Source of the DNA: Thiocapsa sp.
GTDB taxonomy: Bacteria; Pseudomonadota; Gammaproteobacteria; Chromatiales; Chromatiaceae
DNA length: 64,000 bases
Direction: 5' to 3'
Assembly (NCBI RefSeq): GCF_018399035.1
Contig: NZ_CP073760.1
Span: 186,001-250,000 of the forward strand
Positions 8,935-18,092 of this stretch are shown here, in pieces. The notes beneath the pieces are model-generated. The model saw only the letters and a list, made by a program, of their open reading frames with translations. It was not told where the DNA came from and searched no databases. Position 1 is the first letter of the stretch, and each line of letters starts with the position of its first letter. The position numbers and the translations under genes were made by a program.

Positions 8935-10233
8935 ATGTCTATTGCCCGAATCTGCCCCGCGCTTTTTCTCGCCGCTCCGGCATCCGGTCAAGGCAAGACG
9001 ACCTTGGTCGCCGCGTTGGCGCGCCATCACCGCAACCAAGGGCGGCGGGTGCGGGTCTTCAAGACCGGACCTGACTTCTTGGACCCCATGATCCTCGCAC
9101 GCGCCGCCGGAACGCCGGTCGAGTCTCTCGATCTGTGGATGGTCGGCGAGACCGACTCGCGGCGCAAGCTCTACGCGGCCGCCGGCGCGGCGGATCTCAT
9201 CCTGATCGAAGGGGCGATGGGGCTCTTCGACGGCACCCCTTCCGGGGCCGACCTCGCGCAGACCTTCGGTGTCCCGGTAGCGGTGCTGATCGACGCCGGC
9301 GGCATGGGCCAAACCTTCGGTGCACTCGCGCTCGGACTGGCCCGCTATCGGCCGAGCCTCCCGTTCGCAGGCGTCGTCGCCAACCGGGTTGCCGGTGCGC
9401 GTCATGCCGAGATGCTGGCGGCCGGTCTGCCGGAAGACATCCCCTTTCTCGGCGCGCTGCCGCGGGTGGATGAGGCGACGCTGCCCAGCCGACATTTGGG
9501 CCTGGTCCAGGCCGGCGAGATCGCCGATCTGGATGCGCGCCTCGACGCCTCGGCGCAGGTGATTGCCGGCACCACCTTGGCGCGGCTCCCCGAACCGGTG
9601 CGTTTCGACTCCCCAGCCGAGGCAGCCTCGGTTGTGCCGCTCCTGCTGGCCGGGCGCAGGATCGCCGTCGCCCGCGACGCCGCCTTCAGCTTCATCTACC
9701 CGGAAAATCTGGACCAGCTCCGCGCGATGGGCGCCGAGCTGGTCGCGTTCTCCCCGCTCGCGGACGCCGCCGTGGTTGCCGACGCCATCTACCTTCCCGG
9801 CGGATATCCCGAGCTGCATCTGTCGCGATTGGCGGGGAATCGCGCGATGAAGGCGTCCCTTCAGGCACATGCGAGCGCGGGTCGACCGATCTATGCCGAA
9901 TGCGGAGGCATGCTCTATCTGCTCGACTCACTGCTCGATCGCGACGGCGAATGCGGCAACATGGTCGGTCTGCTGCCGGGGCAGGCGCGCCTGATGCCGC
10001 GTCTGGTCGGGTTGGGCCTCGAATCGATCGCGCTGCCAGGGGGCGAGGCGCGCGGGCACAGCTTTCATCATTCAGCGCTGGAGAGCCCGATGACGCCGAT
10101 ATTCAGGGGACGGCGTCGTTCGGACGGACAGCCCGGCGAGCCCTTCTATCGGCTCGGTCCGGTGCGGGCGAGCTATCTGCATCTCTATTTTCCGTCCGCA
10201 CCGGAGGCGGTGGCGGCGTTGTTTCTGAGCTGA
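8935..10233 (+). CDS. cobB: Cobyrinate / hydrogenobyrinate a,c-diamide synthase
   Basis: This enzyme uses ATP and glutamine to amidate side chains a and c of the corrin ring. The 432 residues have an N-terminal dethiobiotin-synthetase-like ATPase domain (P-loop SGQGKTT about 17-23, FKTGPDFLDP after it, DLILIEGAMGLFDG). A C-terminal class I glutamine amidotransferase domain follows, with nucleophile Cys323 in YAECGGML and the GHSFHHS block. Whether it acts before (CbiA) or after (CobB) cobalt insertion cannot be told from sequence. With cobM it forms a B12 block on the left edge of the T6SS island; cbiZ-cbiB lie on its right edge. Confidence 0.93.
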   Translation: MSIARICPALFLAAPASGQGKTTLVAALARHHRNQGRRVRVFKTGPDFLDPMILARAAGTPVESLDLWMVGETDSRRKLYAAAGAADLILIEGAMGLFDGTPSGADLAQTFGVPVAVLIDAGGMGQTFGALALGLARYRPSLPFAGVVANRVAGARHAEMLAAGLPEDIPFLGALPRVDEATLPSRHLGLVQAGEIADLDARLDASAQVIAGTTLARLPEPVRFDSPAEAASVVPLLLAGRRIAVARDAAFSFIYPENLDQLRAMGAELVAFSPLADAAVVADAIYLPGGYPELHLSRLAGNRAMKASLQAHASAGRPIYAECGGMLYLLDSLLDRDGECGNMVGLLPGQARLMPRLVGLGLESIALPGGEARGHSFHHSALESPMTPIFRGRRRSDGQPGEPFYRLGPVRASYLHLYFPSAPEAVAALFLS

Positions 10234-10355
10234 GCCCTGGATTTCCGTCGCCCTCGACGAAATGCCGTTTCCCGATGGAGATTTTCGTCGAGCAGACGTT
10301 GCGCCGGGGACGATGATGTCGATGCAAGCAGGATCATCGATGCCGTTTCGTGCTC

Positions 10356-10384
10356 TTGACAGTTGCCCTTGCAACGCCTAATTT
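10356..10384 (+). promoter_or_regulatory. Candidate sigma-70 promoter for the T6SS left arm
   Basis: The 430-nt gap between the diamide synthase gene and tssA contains a perfect TTGACA at 10356-10361, a 17-nt spacer, and TAATTT at 10379-10384 as a weak -10. It lies about 280 bases before the tssA start. No clear sigma-54 site was noticed in this gap, and I see no other recognisable feature in it. Promoter activity is inferred only from these hexamers. Confidence 0.35.
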
Positions 10385-10663
10385 TCAAACCCGAGACAGG
10401 TTGTTGGTTTTCGGCCATGTTCGCAGGGGGGAGCGCGCGATTGCGTGGCGGAGGGATGCATCCCCGGATGCGTTTTGTCGTTCACCTCACAAAAAGTGTA
10501 ATCCAGTTGGCGGTTTGCCGAGTCTACGGCCTGCGTGTGTTAAGCCGCGGTAACCGAACGATTACGCCCCGTGATGTCGACACTGCAATCGAGCTCCATC
10601 GGCGATCGCATTCTGAATCGCTACAGGTCCGGCTTCTCGACTCAGACTCGGTGTACAGACACG

Positions 10664-11707
10664 ATGAAAGAGCTGGACCTCGATGCGCTGCTTCAGCCGG
10701 TCTCCGCCGAGTCTCCGAGCGGAGATGATCTTGAATACGACGCGGATTTCCTGGCCATGGTGCAGGCCGCTGCAGGCACGCCCGAGCGGCGCATGGGCGA
10801 GAGCCTGGTTCCCGCGGAAGATCCGGATTGGTCCTCGGTGCGGGCACTGGCGCTGCGCCTCCTGGCACGCTCGAAAGATCTGCGTTCCGCCGTCTTCCTG
10901 ACGCGCGCCCTGATGCATACGGATGGGCTTGTCGGCCTGAGTCAAGGGCTTCGGCTCCTAAGCGGTTTGGTGGCGGAATTCTGGGACACCCTGCACCCGC
11001 AACTCGACCCAGAGGACAACCTGGATCCCAGCATCCGACTGAATGCTCTGCTCGCGCTGAGCGAGCCGGACACCATGCTCCGTCCGCTGCGCGCAACCCC
11101 TCTGATCCGTTCCCGGATCTTCGGAGCCATCAGCTATCGTGATATCGCGGTCGCGGAGGGCAAGGCGGCAGCGGCTCGGGATGCTCAGCCTCTGGACGGC
11201 GCCGCCATCGCCGCGGCCTTCCAGGATTGCGATCCGGAGGAGCTGAGCGTGACCGCGCTCTACGCGACTGCCGCGGTTGCCGAAGTGCACGTATTCGGTG
11301 AGGCGTTGGCCGCGCACGTCCCGTCGCACCTCATGCCGAATCTGGAGCCGCTGACGGCTCTGCTGTCCGCGATACAGGCCTTCCTGCAAGCACGCCTCGG
11401 CGAACGCCGACCGGGGTCGGATGCCGATGTCCACATCGGCGTCGATCCGGTAGCCGAGCGGGTAGGGCTGCCCGACTCGTCTCCGGGAGGTGTCCGGACC
11501 CAAATCAGCTCGCGAGAGGATGTGGTCCAAGCCTTGGACCGACTCTGCGACTACTACCTGCGATTCGAGCCATCGAGCCCCGTTCCTTTGTTGTTGAAGC
11601 GTGCACGACGGCTCGTGACCGGCAACTTCGTCGATATCGTGCGCGATCTTGCACCCGATGCCTTACCCCAGATCCAGAAGGTGTGCGGGATCGACGACAA
11701 GAGCTGA
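10664..11707 (+). CDS. tssA: T6SS cap/baseplate protein TssA (ImpA)
   Basis: TssA links the baseplate to sheath growth and can cap the distal end. The 347-residue product begins MKELDLDALL and has the ImpA N-terminal block at once: QPVSAESPSGDDLEYDADF, then WSSVRALALRLLARSKDLR. The short C-terminal part ends with PVPLLLKRARRLV and FVDIVRDLAPDAL, as in the short TssA class. ATG 10664 fits the family start; an in-frame ATG at 10571 would add 31 residues without homology. It is the first gene of the left T6SS arm. Confidence 0.92.
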   Translation: MKELDLDALLQPVSAESPSGDDLEYDADFLAMVQAAAGTPERRMGESLVPAEDPDWSSVRALALRLLARSKDLRSAVFLTRALMHTDGLVGLSQGLRLLSGLVAEFWDTLHPQLDPEDNLDPSIRLNALLALSEPDTMLRPLRATPLIRSRIFGAISYRDIAVAEGKAAAARDAQPLDGAAIAAAFQDCDPEELSVTALYATAAVAEVHVFGEALAAHVPSHLMPNLEPLTALLSAIQAFLQARLGERRPGSDADVHIGVDPVAERVGLPDSSPGGVRTQISSREDVVQALDRLCDYYLRFEPSSPVPLLLKRARRLVTGNFVDIVRDLAPDALPQIQKVCGIDDKS

Positions 11708-11774
11708 AACCTGGCCTGCGGCTGTTTGCTGTTGACCCGAAGCCGCGGATCCTTCGAGACCGAGGAGACTCTCA

Positions 11775-12299
11775 GTGGCGAAAGAAAGTAGTCAGAAGTT
11801 CATCGCCCGCAACCGGGCGCCGCGGGTACAGATCGAGTACGACGTCGAGCTCTACGGTGCCGAAAAGACCATCCAGCTGCCCTTTGTGATGGGTGTCCTC
11901 GCGGATCTCTCGGGCAAGCCCGTCGAGGCCCTTCCGCCGGTCGCCGACCGCAAGATGCTCGAGATCGACGTCGACAATTTCGACGATCGATTGAAGGCGA
12001 TGAAGCCGCGCGTGGCCTTCCAGGTCCCCAACACACTGACCGGCGAGGGGAACCTGAACGTCGAGCTGACCTTCGAGAGCATGGACGACTTCTCCCCGGC
12101 GGCGGTCGCGCGCAAGGTCGACGCCTTGAACAACCTGCTCAATGCGCGCTCGCAGCTCGCCAACCTCCTGACCTATATGGACGGCAAGAGCGGTGCCGAG
12201 GAGTTGATCGCCAAGGTGCTCCAAGACCCGACCCTGTTGCAGGCCCTTGCCGCCGCGCCGAAGCCGGCGGACGAGCAGTCTCAGGCGGAGGAGAAATAA
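11775..12299 (+). CDS. tssB: T6SS contractile sheath small subunit TssB (VipA)
   Basis: TssB pairs with TssC to build the contractile sheath. The 174-residue protein begins SSQKFIARNRAPRVQIEYDVE and contains the family core LPFVMGVLADLSG, followed by RLKAMKPRVAFQVPNTL. It ends in a Lys/Glu-rich tail. The start is GTG 11775, with GAGGAG nine bases upstream. It lies 67 bases after tssA and one base before tssC, so B and C should be made together. Confidence 0.97.
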   Translation: MAKESSQKFIARNRAPRVQIEYDVELYGAEKTIQLPFVMGVLADLSGKPVEALPPVADRKMLEIDVDNFDDRLKAMKPRVAFQVPNTLTGEGNLNVELTFESMDDFSPAAVARKVDALNNLLNARSQLANLLTYMDGKSGAEELIAKVLQDPTLLQALAAAPKPADEQSQAEEK

Positions 12300-12300
12300 G

Positions 12301-13800
12301 ATGGCCGAGACCGAGACCCAACCGCAGGCCCGCGAGAGCGCAACCGCCGAGCCGATGGAGGCCGGCGCCTTTACGTCGCTGCTCCAGAAGGAATTCAAGC
12401 CCCGCTCCGACCGTGCTCGCGAGGCGGTGGAGGGTGCGGTGCAGACCCTCGCAGCCCAGGCGCTCGAGCAGACCTCGCTCATCTCGGACGATGCCGTGCG
12501 CACCATCGAGTCGATCATCGGCGAGATCGATCGCAAGCTGACCGAGCAGGTCAACCTGATCCTGCATCACGCTGATTTCCAGCAGCTCGAGGGCAGTTGG
12601 CGCGGTCTGCATCATCTCGTCAACAACACCGAGACCGACGAGATGCTCAAGATTCGGGTGATGAACATCTCGAAAAAGGAGCTGCATAAGTCTCTGAAGA
12701 AATTCAAAGGCACGGCGTGGGACCAAAGCCCGATCTTCAAGAAAATCTATACGGAGGAATACAGCATGTTCGGCGGGGAGCCGTTCGGCTGTATCGTCGG
12801 GGACTACTATTTCGATCACAGCCCGCCGGATGTGGAGCTGCTCGGCCAGATGGCTCAGATCTCCGCCGCCGCGCATACCCCCTTCATCGCGGGGGTGGAT
12901 TCGGGCATCATGCAGATGGAGTCCTGGCAGGAGCTGAGCAATCCGCGCGATCTCACCAAGATCTTTCAAACCCCCGAATACGCGGCCTGGAAATCGCTGC
13001 GCGAGTCAGAGGATTCGCGCTATATCGGTCTGGCCATGCCGCGCTTCCTGGCCCGCTTGCCCTACGGGGCCAAGACCGATCCGGTCGAGGAGTTCGACTT
13101 CGAGGAAGAGACCGGCTTGGGCGACCACAGCCGCTATACCTGGTCGAACTCCGCCTATGCGATGGCCGTCAACATCAACCGGGCCTTCAAGCTCTACGGC
13201 TGGTGCTCGCGCATCCGCGGCGTAGAGTCCGGCGGTGCCGTCGAAGGCCTGCCGGTGCACACCTTCCCCACCGACGACGGCGGTGTGGATATGAAGTGTC
13301 CGACCGAGATCGCCATCGACGATCGGCGCGAGGCCGAGCTCGCGAAGAACGGCTTCATGCCCCTCATGCACAAGAAGAATACCGACTTTGCGGCCTTCAT
13401 CGGTGCCCAGTCGCTGCAGAAACCCTTCGAGTACGACGACCCGGATGCGACCGCCAACGCCAATCTGTCGGCCCGTCTGCCGTATCTCTTCGCGGTTTGC
13501 CGTTTTGCGCACTATCTAAAGGCGATCGTGCGCGACAAGATCGGGTCCTTCAAGGAGCGCGACGACATGGAGAAGTGGCTCAATAAATGGATCAACAAGT
13601 ATGTCGAGCCCAATCCGGCCAACGCATCTGAGGTCGACAAGGCCCGTAAGCCGCTGGCGTCCGCGCAGGTCGTCGTCACGGAGGTCGAAGGAAATCCGGG
13701 CTATTACAACTCGGTCTTTTATCTCAGACCGCACTATCAGCTCGAAGGCCTGACCGTCTCTCTGCGGTTGGTCTCGAAGCTGCCTTCGCAGAAGACTTAA
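12301..13800 (+). CDS. tssC: T6SS contractile sheath large subunit TssC (VipB)
   Basis: TssC forms most of the sheath and is removed by ClpV after contraction. The 499-residue protein has a polar N-terminus, then the conserved LEGSWRGLHHLV, GEPFGCIVGDYYFDHSPPD and FLARLPYG blocks, and ends with YLRPHYQLEGLTVSLRLVSKLP. ATG 12301 directly follows the tssB stop. Its TAA stop at 13798-13800 is the first triplet of repeat copy A. Confidence 0.97.
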   Translation: MAETETQPQARESATAEPMEAGAFTSLLQKEFKPRSDRAREAVEGAVQTLAAQALEQTSLISDDAVRTIESIIGEIDRKLTEQVNLILHHADFQQLEGSWRGLHHLVNNTETDEMLKIRVMNISKKELHKSLKKFKGTAWDQSPIFKKIYTEEYSMFGGEPFGCIVGDYYFDHSPPDVELLGQMAQISAAAHTPFIAGVDSGIMQMESWQELSNPRDLTKIFQTPEYAAWKSLRESEDSRYIGLAMPRFLARLPYGAKTDPVEEFDFEEETGLGDHSRYTWSNSAYAMAVNINRAFKLYGWCSRIRGVESGGAVEGLPVHTFPTDDGGVDMKCPTEIAIDDRREAELAKNGFMPLMHKKNTDFAAFIGAQSLQKPFEYDDPDATANANLSARLPYLFAVCRFAHYLKAIVRDKIGSFKERDDMEKWLNKWINKYVEPNPANASEVDKARKPLASAQVVVTEVEGNPGYYNSVFYLRPHYQLEGLTVSLRLVSKLPSQKT

Positions 13801-13990
13801 ACCGCGCCCAGCGCGGTATGCGATGGTTGTGGATGGGGTCGGCCCTGGCGGACTTGATAGGCGGTGGAGCCGGCGCGGTTTAAGATATTAAACAATATAT
13901 GATCTTAAACCACGTCTCCGCTAAGGGCCGGGGATGCACCAAACGTCGAGCTCGCTTGAAAATGAGCATCTTGCTCTGCACGCGGTTCAG
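13798..13990 (+). repeat. Double-hairpin intergenic repeat, copy A
   Basis: The element begins with the tssC stop (TAAACCGCGCCC). It continues with GCGCGGTATGCGATG, then CGCGGTTTAAGATATTAAAC, and a second unit opening TTAAACCACGTCTC and closing ACGCGGTTCAG. The first half matches copies B and C closely; the second half has diverged. It forms two consecutive inverted TAAACCGCG / CGCGGTTTA pairs split by an AT-rich hinge. It lies directly upstream of hcp and could act as a processing or attenuation site between sheath and Hcp genes; that is inferred. The rest of the gap to 14097 shows nothing else except the hcp ribosome site (AGCGAGGAGG). Confidence 0.75.
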
Positions 13991-14097
13991 CACGCACAGA
14001 GCACACGCAGGTCCGTTGGGGAATCGGTGACTCCACAGGCCGATGGTCGAAGGCGTCGGCAATCATCATTCGTACTTTAGCAGCGAGGAGGTTTGTC

Positions 14098-14586
14098 ATG
14101 GCCGTTGATATGTTCCTGAAGATCGAAGGCATCGATGGCGAAAGCACCGACGATGCCCACGATAAGTGGATCGAGGTCTTGAGCTACAGTCACGGTGTCT
14201 CGCAGCCCGTGTCGGGTGCCAGCGCGACGGGCGGGCGCACCGGCGGACGAGCCGATTTCCAGAATCTCGCGGTGGCCAAGACCATCGACAATGCCACGCC
14301 GGATCTCAACATTAAATGCGCGAGGGGTGATCACATCCCGAAGGTCGAGCTTGAGCTCTGTCTGGCCACCGGCGACAAGCATACCTTTATGAAGTACACG
14401 CTGGAGGATTGTATCGTCACCTCCGTGTCGCCCGGCGGCAGTAGCAGCGACGAGATCAAGCCACTTGAGCAGGTGACCTTCGCATACGGCAAGATCAAGT
14501 GGGAGTACACGCCGATCGACCATACCGGCAAGCCGGGCTCGGCGACCGACCGGACCTGGAATCTCGAGGCGAACAAGCAGGATTAA
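14098..14586 (+). CDS. hcp: T6SS inner tube protein Hcp (TssD)
   Basis: Hcp hexamers stack into the tube pushed out by sheath contraction. The 162-residue protein begins MAVDMFLKIEGIDGES, with the Hcp1-type WIEVLSYSHGVSQP and FGKIKW-like YGKIKWEY near the end; the length is normal. A strong AGGAGG lies upstream. The gene is flanked on both sides by copies of the double-hairpin repeat, and its own TAA is the start of copy B. Hcp is needed in large amounts, so the flanking hairpins may stabilise a separate hcp mRNA. Confidence 0.97.
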   Translation: MAVDMFLKIEGIDGESTDDAHDKWIEVLSYSHGVSQPVSGASATGGRTGGRADFQNLAVAKTIDNATPDLNIKCARGDHIPKVELELCLATGDKHTFMKYTLEDCIVTSVSPGGSSSDEIKPLEQVTFAYGKIKWEYTPIDHTGKPGSATDRTWNLEANKQD

Positions 14587-14796
14587 ACCGCGCCCGGCGC
14601 GGTATGCGATGTTTTTGGATGGGATCGGCTCCGGCAGACTTAACGATCGTTGGACCCAGCGCGGTTATCGTTGGACCCAGCGCGGTTTAAGATTTTAAAA
14701 GATATTAAATTCTAAACCGCGTCTCACTGGAATCGAGGATATCTCCGAAGCCAAACGCACAATGAAAACGACGCATCTCGCTCTGGACGCGGTTTA
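14584..14796 (+). repeat. Double-hairpin intergenic repeat, copy B, with a 21-bp tandem duplication
   Basis: The element begins with the hcp stop TAA and has the full plan: TAAACCGCGCCCGGCGCGGT, a spacer, CGCGGTTTAAG, an AT-rich hinge, CTAAACCGCGTCTCACTGG, a spacer, GACGCGGTTTA. The second half is nearly identical to copy C over about 100 bases. Inside the first half a 21-bp unit starting ATCGTTGGACCC and ending GCGCGGTT is duplicated head to tail at 14646-14666 and 14667-14687; the other copies have it once. Confidence 0.85.
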
Positions 14797-14869
14797 TGTC
14801 GCCGGGTCATGCGTAACCGCTGAAGCCTGAGTGCGCCGGACACCTGATGTTCGGCGCCGGGAGTTGCCC

Positions 14870-15676
14870 ATGGGTGCCGAAGAGGCATTGAAGCAAGGCG
14901 ACCTGGATGCCGCCCTCGCCGATCTGACCGATCGCGTTCGACGCTCGCCGGGGGACGCGCGTCTGCGGACCTTTCTGTTTCAATTGTTTGCCGTATTGGG
15001 TCGGTGGGACCGGGCGCTGACTCAGCTCAATGTCGCCGGGGAGTTGGATGCCGGCACCTTGGCCATGGTCAGCACCTATCGCGATCTTCTGAGCTGCGAG
15101 GTCCTGCGCGCGCAGGTCTTCGCCGGGGAGCGCGACCCGCTGGTTCTGGGCGAGCCGGCACAGTGGGTCGCACTCCTGTTCCAGTCACTGCGTCTTGCTG
15201 CGCAGGGGCGCATGGAGCAGTCGCAGGCGTTGCGCGAGCAGGCATTGGAGGCCGCGCCGGCCTCCTCGGGGCGCATCGACGGGGAGCCGTTTGCCTGGAT
15301 CGCCGATGCCGACGGGCGCCTGGGACCCATGCTGGAGATCATCGTGGACGGACGCTATACCTGGGTCCCGTTCCAGCACTTGCGGACGCTGGTCCTCGAG
15401 GAGCCGGCCGATCTACGGGACCTGGTTTGGGCTCCGGCACACATCACCTGGGCCAACGGGGGCGAGTCGGTCGCCTTCGTTCCGTCCCGTTATCCGGGTT
15501 CGGAATCGAGTCCGGATCCGCGTATTCGACTCGCGCGTCTGACCGAGTGGACGGAGCAGGGCGGCGAGCTCTTCACCGGTCTGGGTCAGCGCATGCTGAC
15601 CACGGACGTCGGCGACTATCCCCTGCTGGCGACCCGCCGGATCGAGATCGATACGCCGTCGGAAGGGGTGTCCTGA
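14870..15676 (+). CDS. tagJ: T6SS accessory protein TagJ (ImpE family)
   Basis: TagJ/ImpE proteins bind the sheath subunit TssB and are thought to help ClpV-driven recycling in some systems. The 268 residues start with a TPR-like helical part (GDLDAALADLTDRVRRSPGD, then LFAVLGRWDRALTQL). They continue with the ImpE core: EPFAWIADADGRLGPMLE, VPFQHLRTL, DLVWAPAHI. ATG 14870 was chosen because GGGAG lies seven bases upstream and the homology begins there. It is followed five bases later by tssE. Confidence 0.9.
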   Translation: MGAEEALKQGDLDAALADLTDRVRRSPGDARLRTFLFQLFAVLGRWDRALTQLNVAGELDAGTLAMVSTYRDLLSCEVLRAQVFAGERDPLVLGEPAQWVALLFQSLRLAAQGRMEQSQALREQALEAAPASSGRIDGEPFAWIADADGRLGPMLEIIVDGRYTWVPFQHLRTLVLEEPADLRDLVWAPAHITWANGGESVAFVPSRYPGSESSPDPRIRLARLTEWTEQGGELFTGLGQRMLTTDVGDYPLLATRRIEIDTPSEGVS

Positions 15677-15681
15677 CTGCA

Positions 15682-16194
15682 ATGGCGGATCTGACCCCGA
15701 AAGAGCGCCTCCAGCCCTCGCTGCTCGACCGGCTGACCGACGACGCACCGCAACAGCGCGAGGAGTCGCGGGACCAGCGCGTCCTCTCGCCGCGCAAGCT
15801 CAAGCAATGTGTCATCCGCGACCTGGAGTGGCTCCTCAACGCCTGCGATCTGGCGACCGTCCAGGACCTGGACCCCTATCCGCAGGTTCAATCCTCGGTC
15901 GTCAACTACGGGATGCCGGACCTCGCCGGGCGCAACCTCTCGGGGCTCGACGTCCTGACCCTGGAGCGCCTGCTGCGCCAGGCCATCTTGCGCTTCGAGC
16001 CACGCATCCTGCGGCAGGGCCTGAGTATCCGTGCCATCGTCGACGCCGAGCAAATGACGCCGAATGCCATCCGTTTCGATATCGAAGGGGAGCTTTGGGG
16101 CACGCCCATGCCGCAGCGTCTGTATCTCAAGACCGACGTGGATCTGGAGAACGGCGAGATCCATGTCTATGAGACGACCTCGTCGAGCGGCTGA
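15682..16194 (+). CDS. tssE: T6SS baseplate protein TssE (gp25-like)
   Basis: TssE is the gp25-like baseplate wedge protein that nucleates sheath assembly. The 170-residue protein has a charged N-terminus (residues 1-40), then CVIRDLEWLLNAC, the SSVVNYGMPDLAG motif and LRQAILRFEPRI, and ends with FDIEGELWG and LYLKTDVDLENGEI. The ATG at 15682 lies five bases after the tagJ stop. tssF follows after eight bases. Confidence 0.95.
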   Translation: MADLTPKERLQPSLLDRLTDDAPQQREESRDQRVLSPRKLKQCVIRDLEWLLNACDLATVQDLDPYPQVQSSVVNYGMPDLAGRNLSGLDVLTLERLLRQAILRFEPRILRQGLSIRAIVDAEQMTPNAIRFDIEGELWGTPMPQRLYLKTDVDLENGEIHVYETTSSSG

Positions 16195-16202
16195 GCGACA
16201 TC

Positions 16203-18092
16203 ATGGATCCACGTCTCCTGTCCTACTACAACCGCGAGCTGACGCATCTGCGCGAGATGGGCGGCGAGTTCGCGGCCGAATTCCCCAAGATCGCCGGACG
16301 GCTGGGTCTTTCCGGTTTCGAGTGCGCCGATCCCTATGTCGAGCGCCTGCTGGAGGGTTTTGCCTTCCTGGCCGCCCGGGTCCAGCTCAAGATCGATGCC
16401 GAGTTTCCGGCCTTCACGCAGCACCTGTTGGAGACCGTCTATCCTCACTATCTGGCGCCGACCCCATCGATGGCGGTGGTCCAGATGGAGCCGGATCTCA
16501 ACGAAGGGGCGCTGGTCGAGGGAGTCGCTCTCCCGCGCGAGACGCAATTGCGCAGCACCATCGGCAAGGGCGAGCAGACCGCCTGCGAGTACCGCACGGC
16601 CCATGAGGTCCGGCTCTGGCCCCTCGAGCTGACGGAGGCGGAATACTTCACCCACATCGGGCCGGTCGCAAGGGCGGATCTGCCGGCCCTGCAACGCAGC
16701 AAGGCGGGGATCCGGCTGCGCCTGCGCATGACGGCCGGCCTGACCTTCGCGCAGCTCGCCCCGAGCCGGCCGGACCTGTTCCGTTTGGATCTCTTCCTGC
16801 AAGGGACCGACCAGATCCCGTTCGATCTCTACGCCCAGCTGCTCGGCAAAACCACGGCGGTGCTGGTCCAGCCGACGGCGCGCCCGGTGCCCTGGATCGA
16901 GGTGCTCCCGCCGAGCGTCCTGCGTCCGCTCGGCTTCGAAGAAGACGAGGCCCTCTTGCCCTATGCTCCGACATCCTTTCACGGGTATCGGCACCTGCAC
17001 GAGTACTTCGCCTTTCCTGCGCGATTCCTCTTCGTGGCCATCGATGCGCTGGGGCCGATCCTGCGACGCATCGCCGCGCCCGAGGTCGATCTGATCCTGC
17101 TCTTCGATCAGACGGCCCCGTCCCTCGACGGCGTCCTCGGCGCGGGCAATTTCGCACTCCATTGCACCCCGGCCATCAACCTGTTTCCCAAGCGCTGCGA
17201 CCGGATCCATCTCGGCGATGCCGGGCCGGACTATCACATCGTTCCGGACCGCACCCGCCCGATGGACTTCGAGGTCTATCGCGTCGACAGTGTGACGGGT
17301 TACGGCGCCGCGACGACGGAGATGCGCGAGTTCAGGCCCTTCTATTCCGCCACCGATATGAGCGCGCGGGATGCCGAGCGGGCCTACTACAGCGTGCACC
17401 GGGTGCCGCGCCGGCTCTCCTCGCGGCAACGCCGACAGGGGCCGCGCTCGAGCTACATCGGCAGCGAGGTCTACGTGAACCTCGTCGACAGCGGGGATGC
17501 CCCTTGGTCGAGCCAGCTTCGTCAACTTGCGGTGACCGGACTCTGCACCAACCGGGACTTGCCGCTGCAGATGCCGGTCGGGACCGGCAAGACGGATTTC
17601 TCCCTCGAGATCGGCGCGCCCGTGCAGGCGGTTCGCGTGCTGGCCGGGCCGACCCGGCCGCAGCCCTCGCATGCGCACGGCGACACCGCCTGGCGTCTCA
17701 TCAGCCATCTGTCTCTGAATTATCTCTCGATCGCCGACAGCGACGGCGGGACCGGCGCGGCGGCACTCCGCGAGCTTTTGGCCCTTTACGCGGATCTCGC
17801 CAACGCCGATGTCCGTCATCAGGTCGAAGGTCTGCGCGGCGTCGCCTCCCGCCCCATCACCCGACGCCTGCCCGGCGTGCGGCCCGTCACCTATGCGCGC
17901 GGTTTGGAGATCAGTCTGCATTGCGACGAGACCGCCTTCGAGGGCACCGGGGTCTTCCTCCTGGGGTCCGTACTCGAACGCTTCTTTGCCCGCTACTGCT
18001 CGATCAACAGCTTTACCGAGACCCTACTCAAGACCGACCGTGGAGAGGTGATGCGATGGCCAGCGACGATCGGCCGCAGACCGATCCTGTGA
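16203..18092 (+). CDS. tssF: T6SS baseplate protein TssF (VasA)
   Basis: TssF forms the baseplate wedge with TssE, TssG and TssK. The 629-residue length is typical. It starts with DPRLLSYYNRELTHLREMG and contains PHYLAPTPSMAVVQ, the FPARFLF block and a C-terminal GVFLLGSVLERFFARYCSIN. It overlaps tssG by 37 bases, so translation is coupled. Confidence 0.96.
   Translation: MDPRLLSYYNRELTHLREMGGEFAAEFPKIAGRLGLSGFECADPYVERLLEGFAFLAARVQLKIDAEFPAFTQHLLETVYPHYLAPTPSMAVVQMEPDLNEGALVEGVALPRETQLRSTIGKGEQTACEYRTAHEVRLWPLELTEAEYFTHIGPVARADLPALQRSKAGIRLRLRMTAGLTFAQLAPSRPDLFRLDLFLQGTDQIPFDLYAQLLGKTTAVLVQPTARPVPWIEVLPPSVLRPLGFEEDEALLPYAPTSFHGYRHLHEYFAFPARFLFVAIDALGPILRRIAAPEVDLILLFDQTAPSLDGVLGAGNFALHCTPAINLFPKRCDRIHLGDAGPDYHIVPDRTRPMDFEVYRVDSVTGYGAATTEMREFRPFYSATDMSARDAERAYYSVHRVPRRLSSRQRRQGPRSSYIGSEVYVNLVDSGDAPWSSQLRQLAVTGLCTNRDLPLQMPVGTGKTDFSLEIGAPVQAVRVLAGPTRPQPSHAHGDTAWRLISHLSLNYLSIADSDGGTGAAALRELLALYADLANADVRHQVEGLRGVASRPITRRLPGVRPVTYARGLEISLHCDETAFEGTGVFLLGSVLERFFARYCSINSFTETLLKTDRGEVMRWPATIGRRPIL

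Noticed and set aside
16167..17921. Open frame of 584 codons on the minus strand across tssF
   Set aside because: tssF is intact on the other strand with family motifs throughout; the antisense product is His/Arg/Gln-rich and motif-free.
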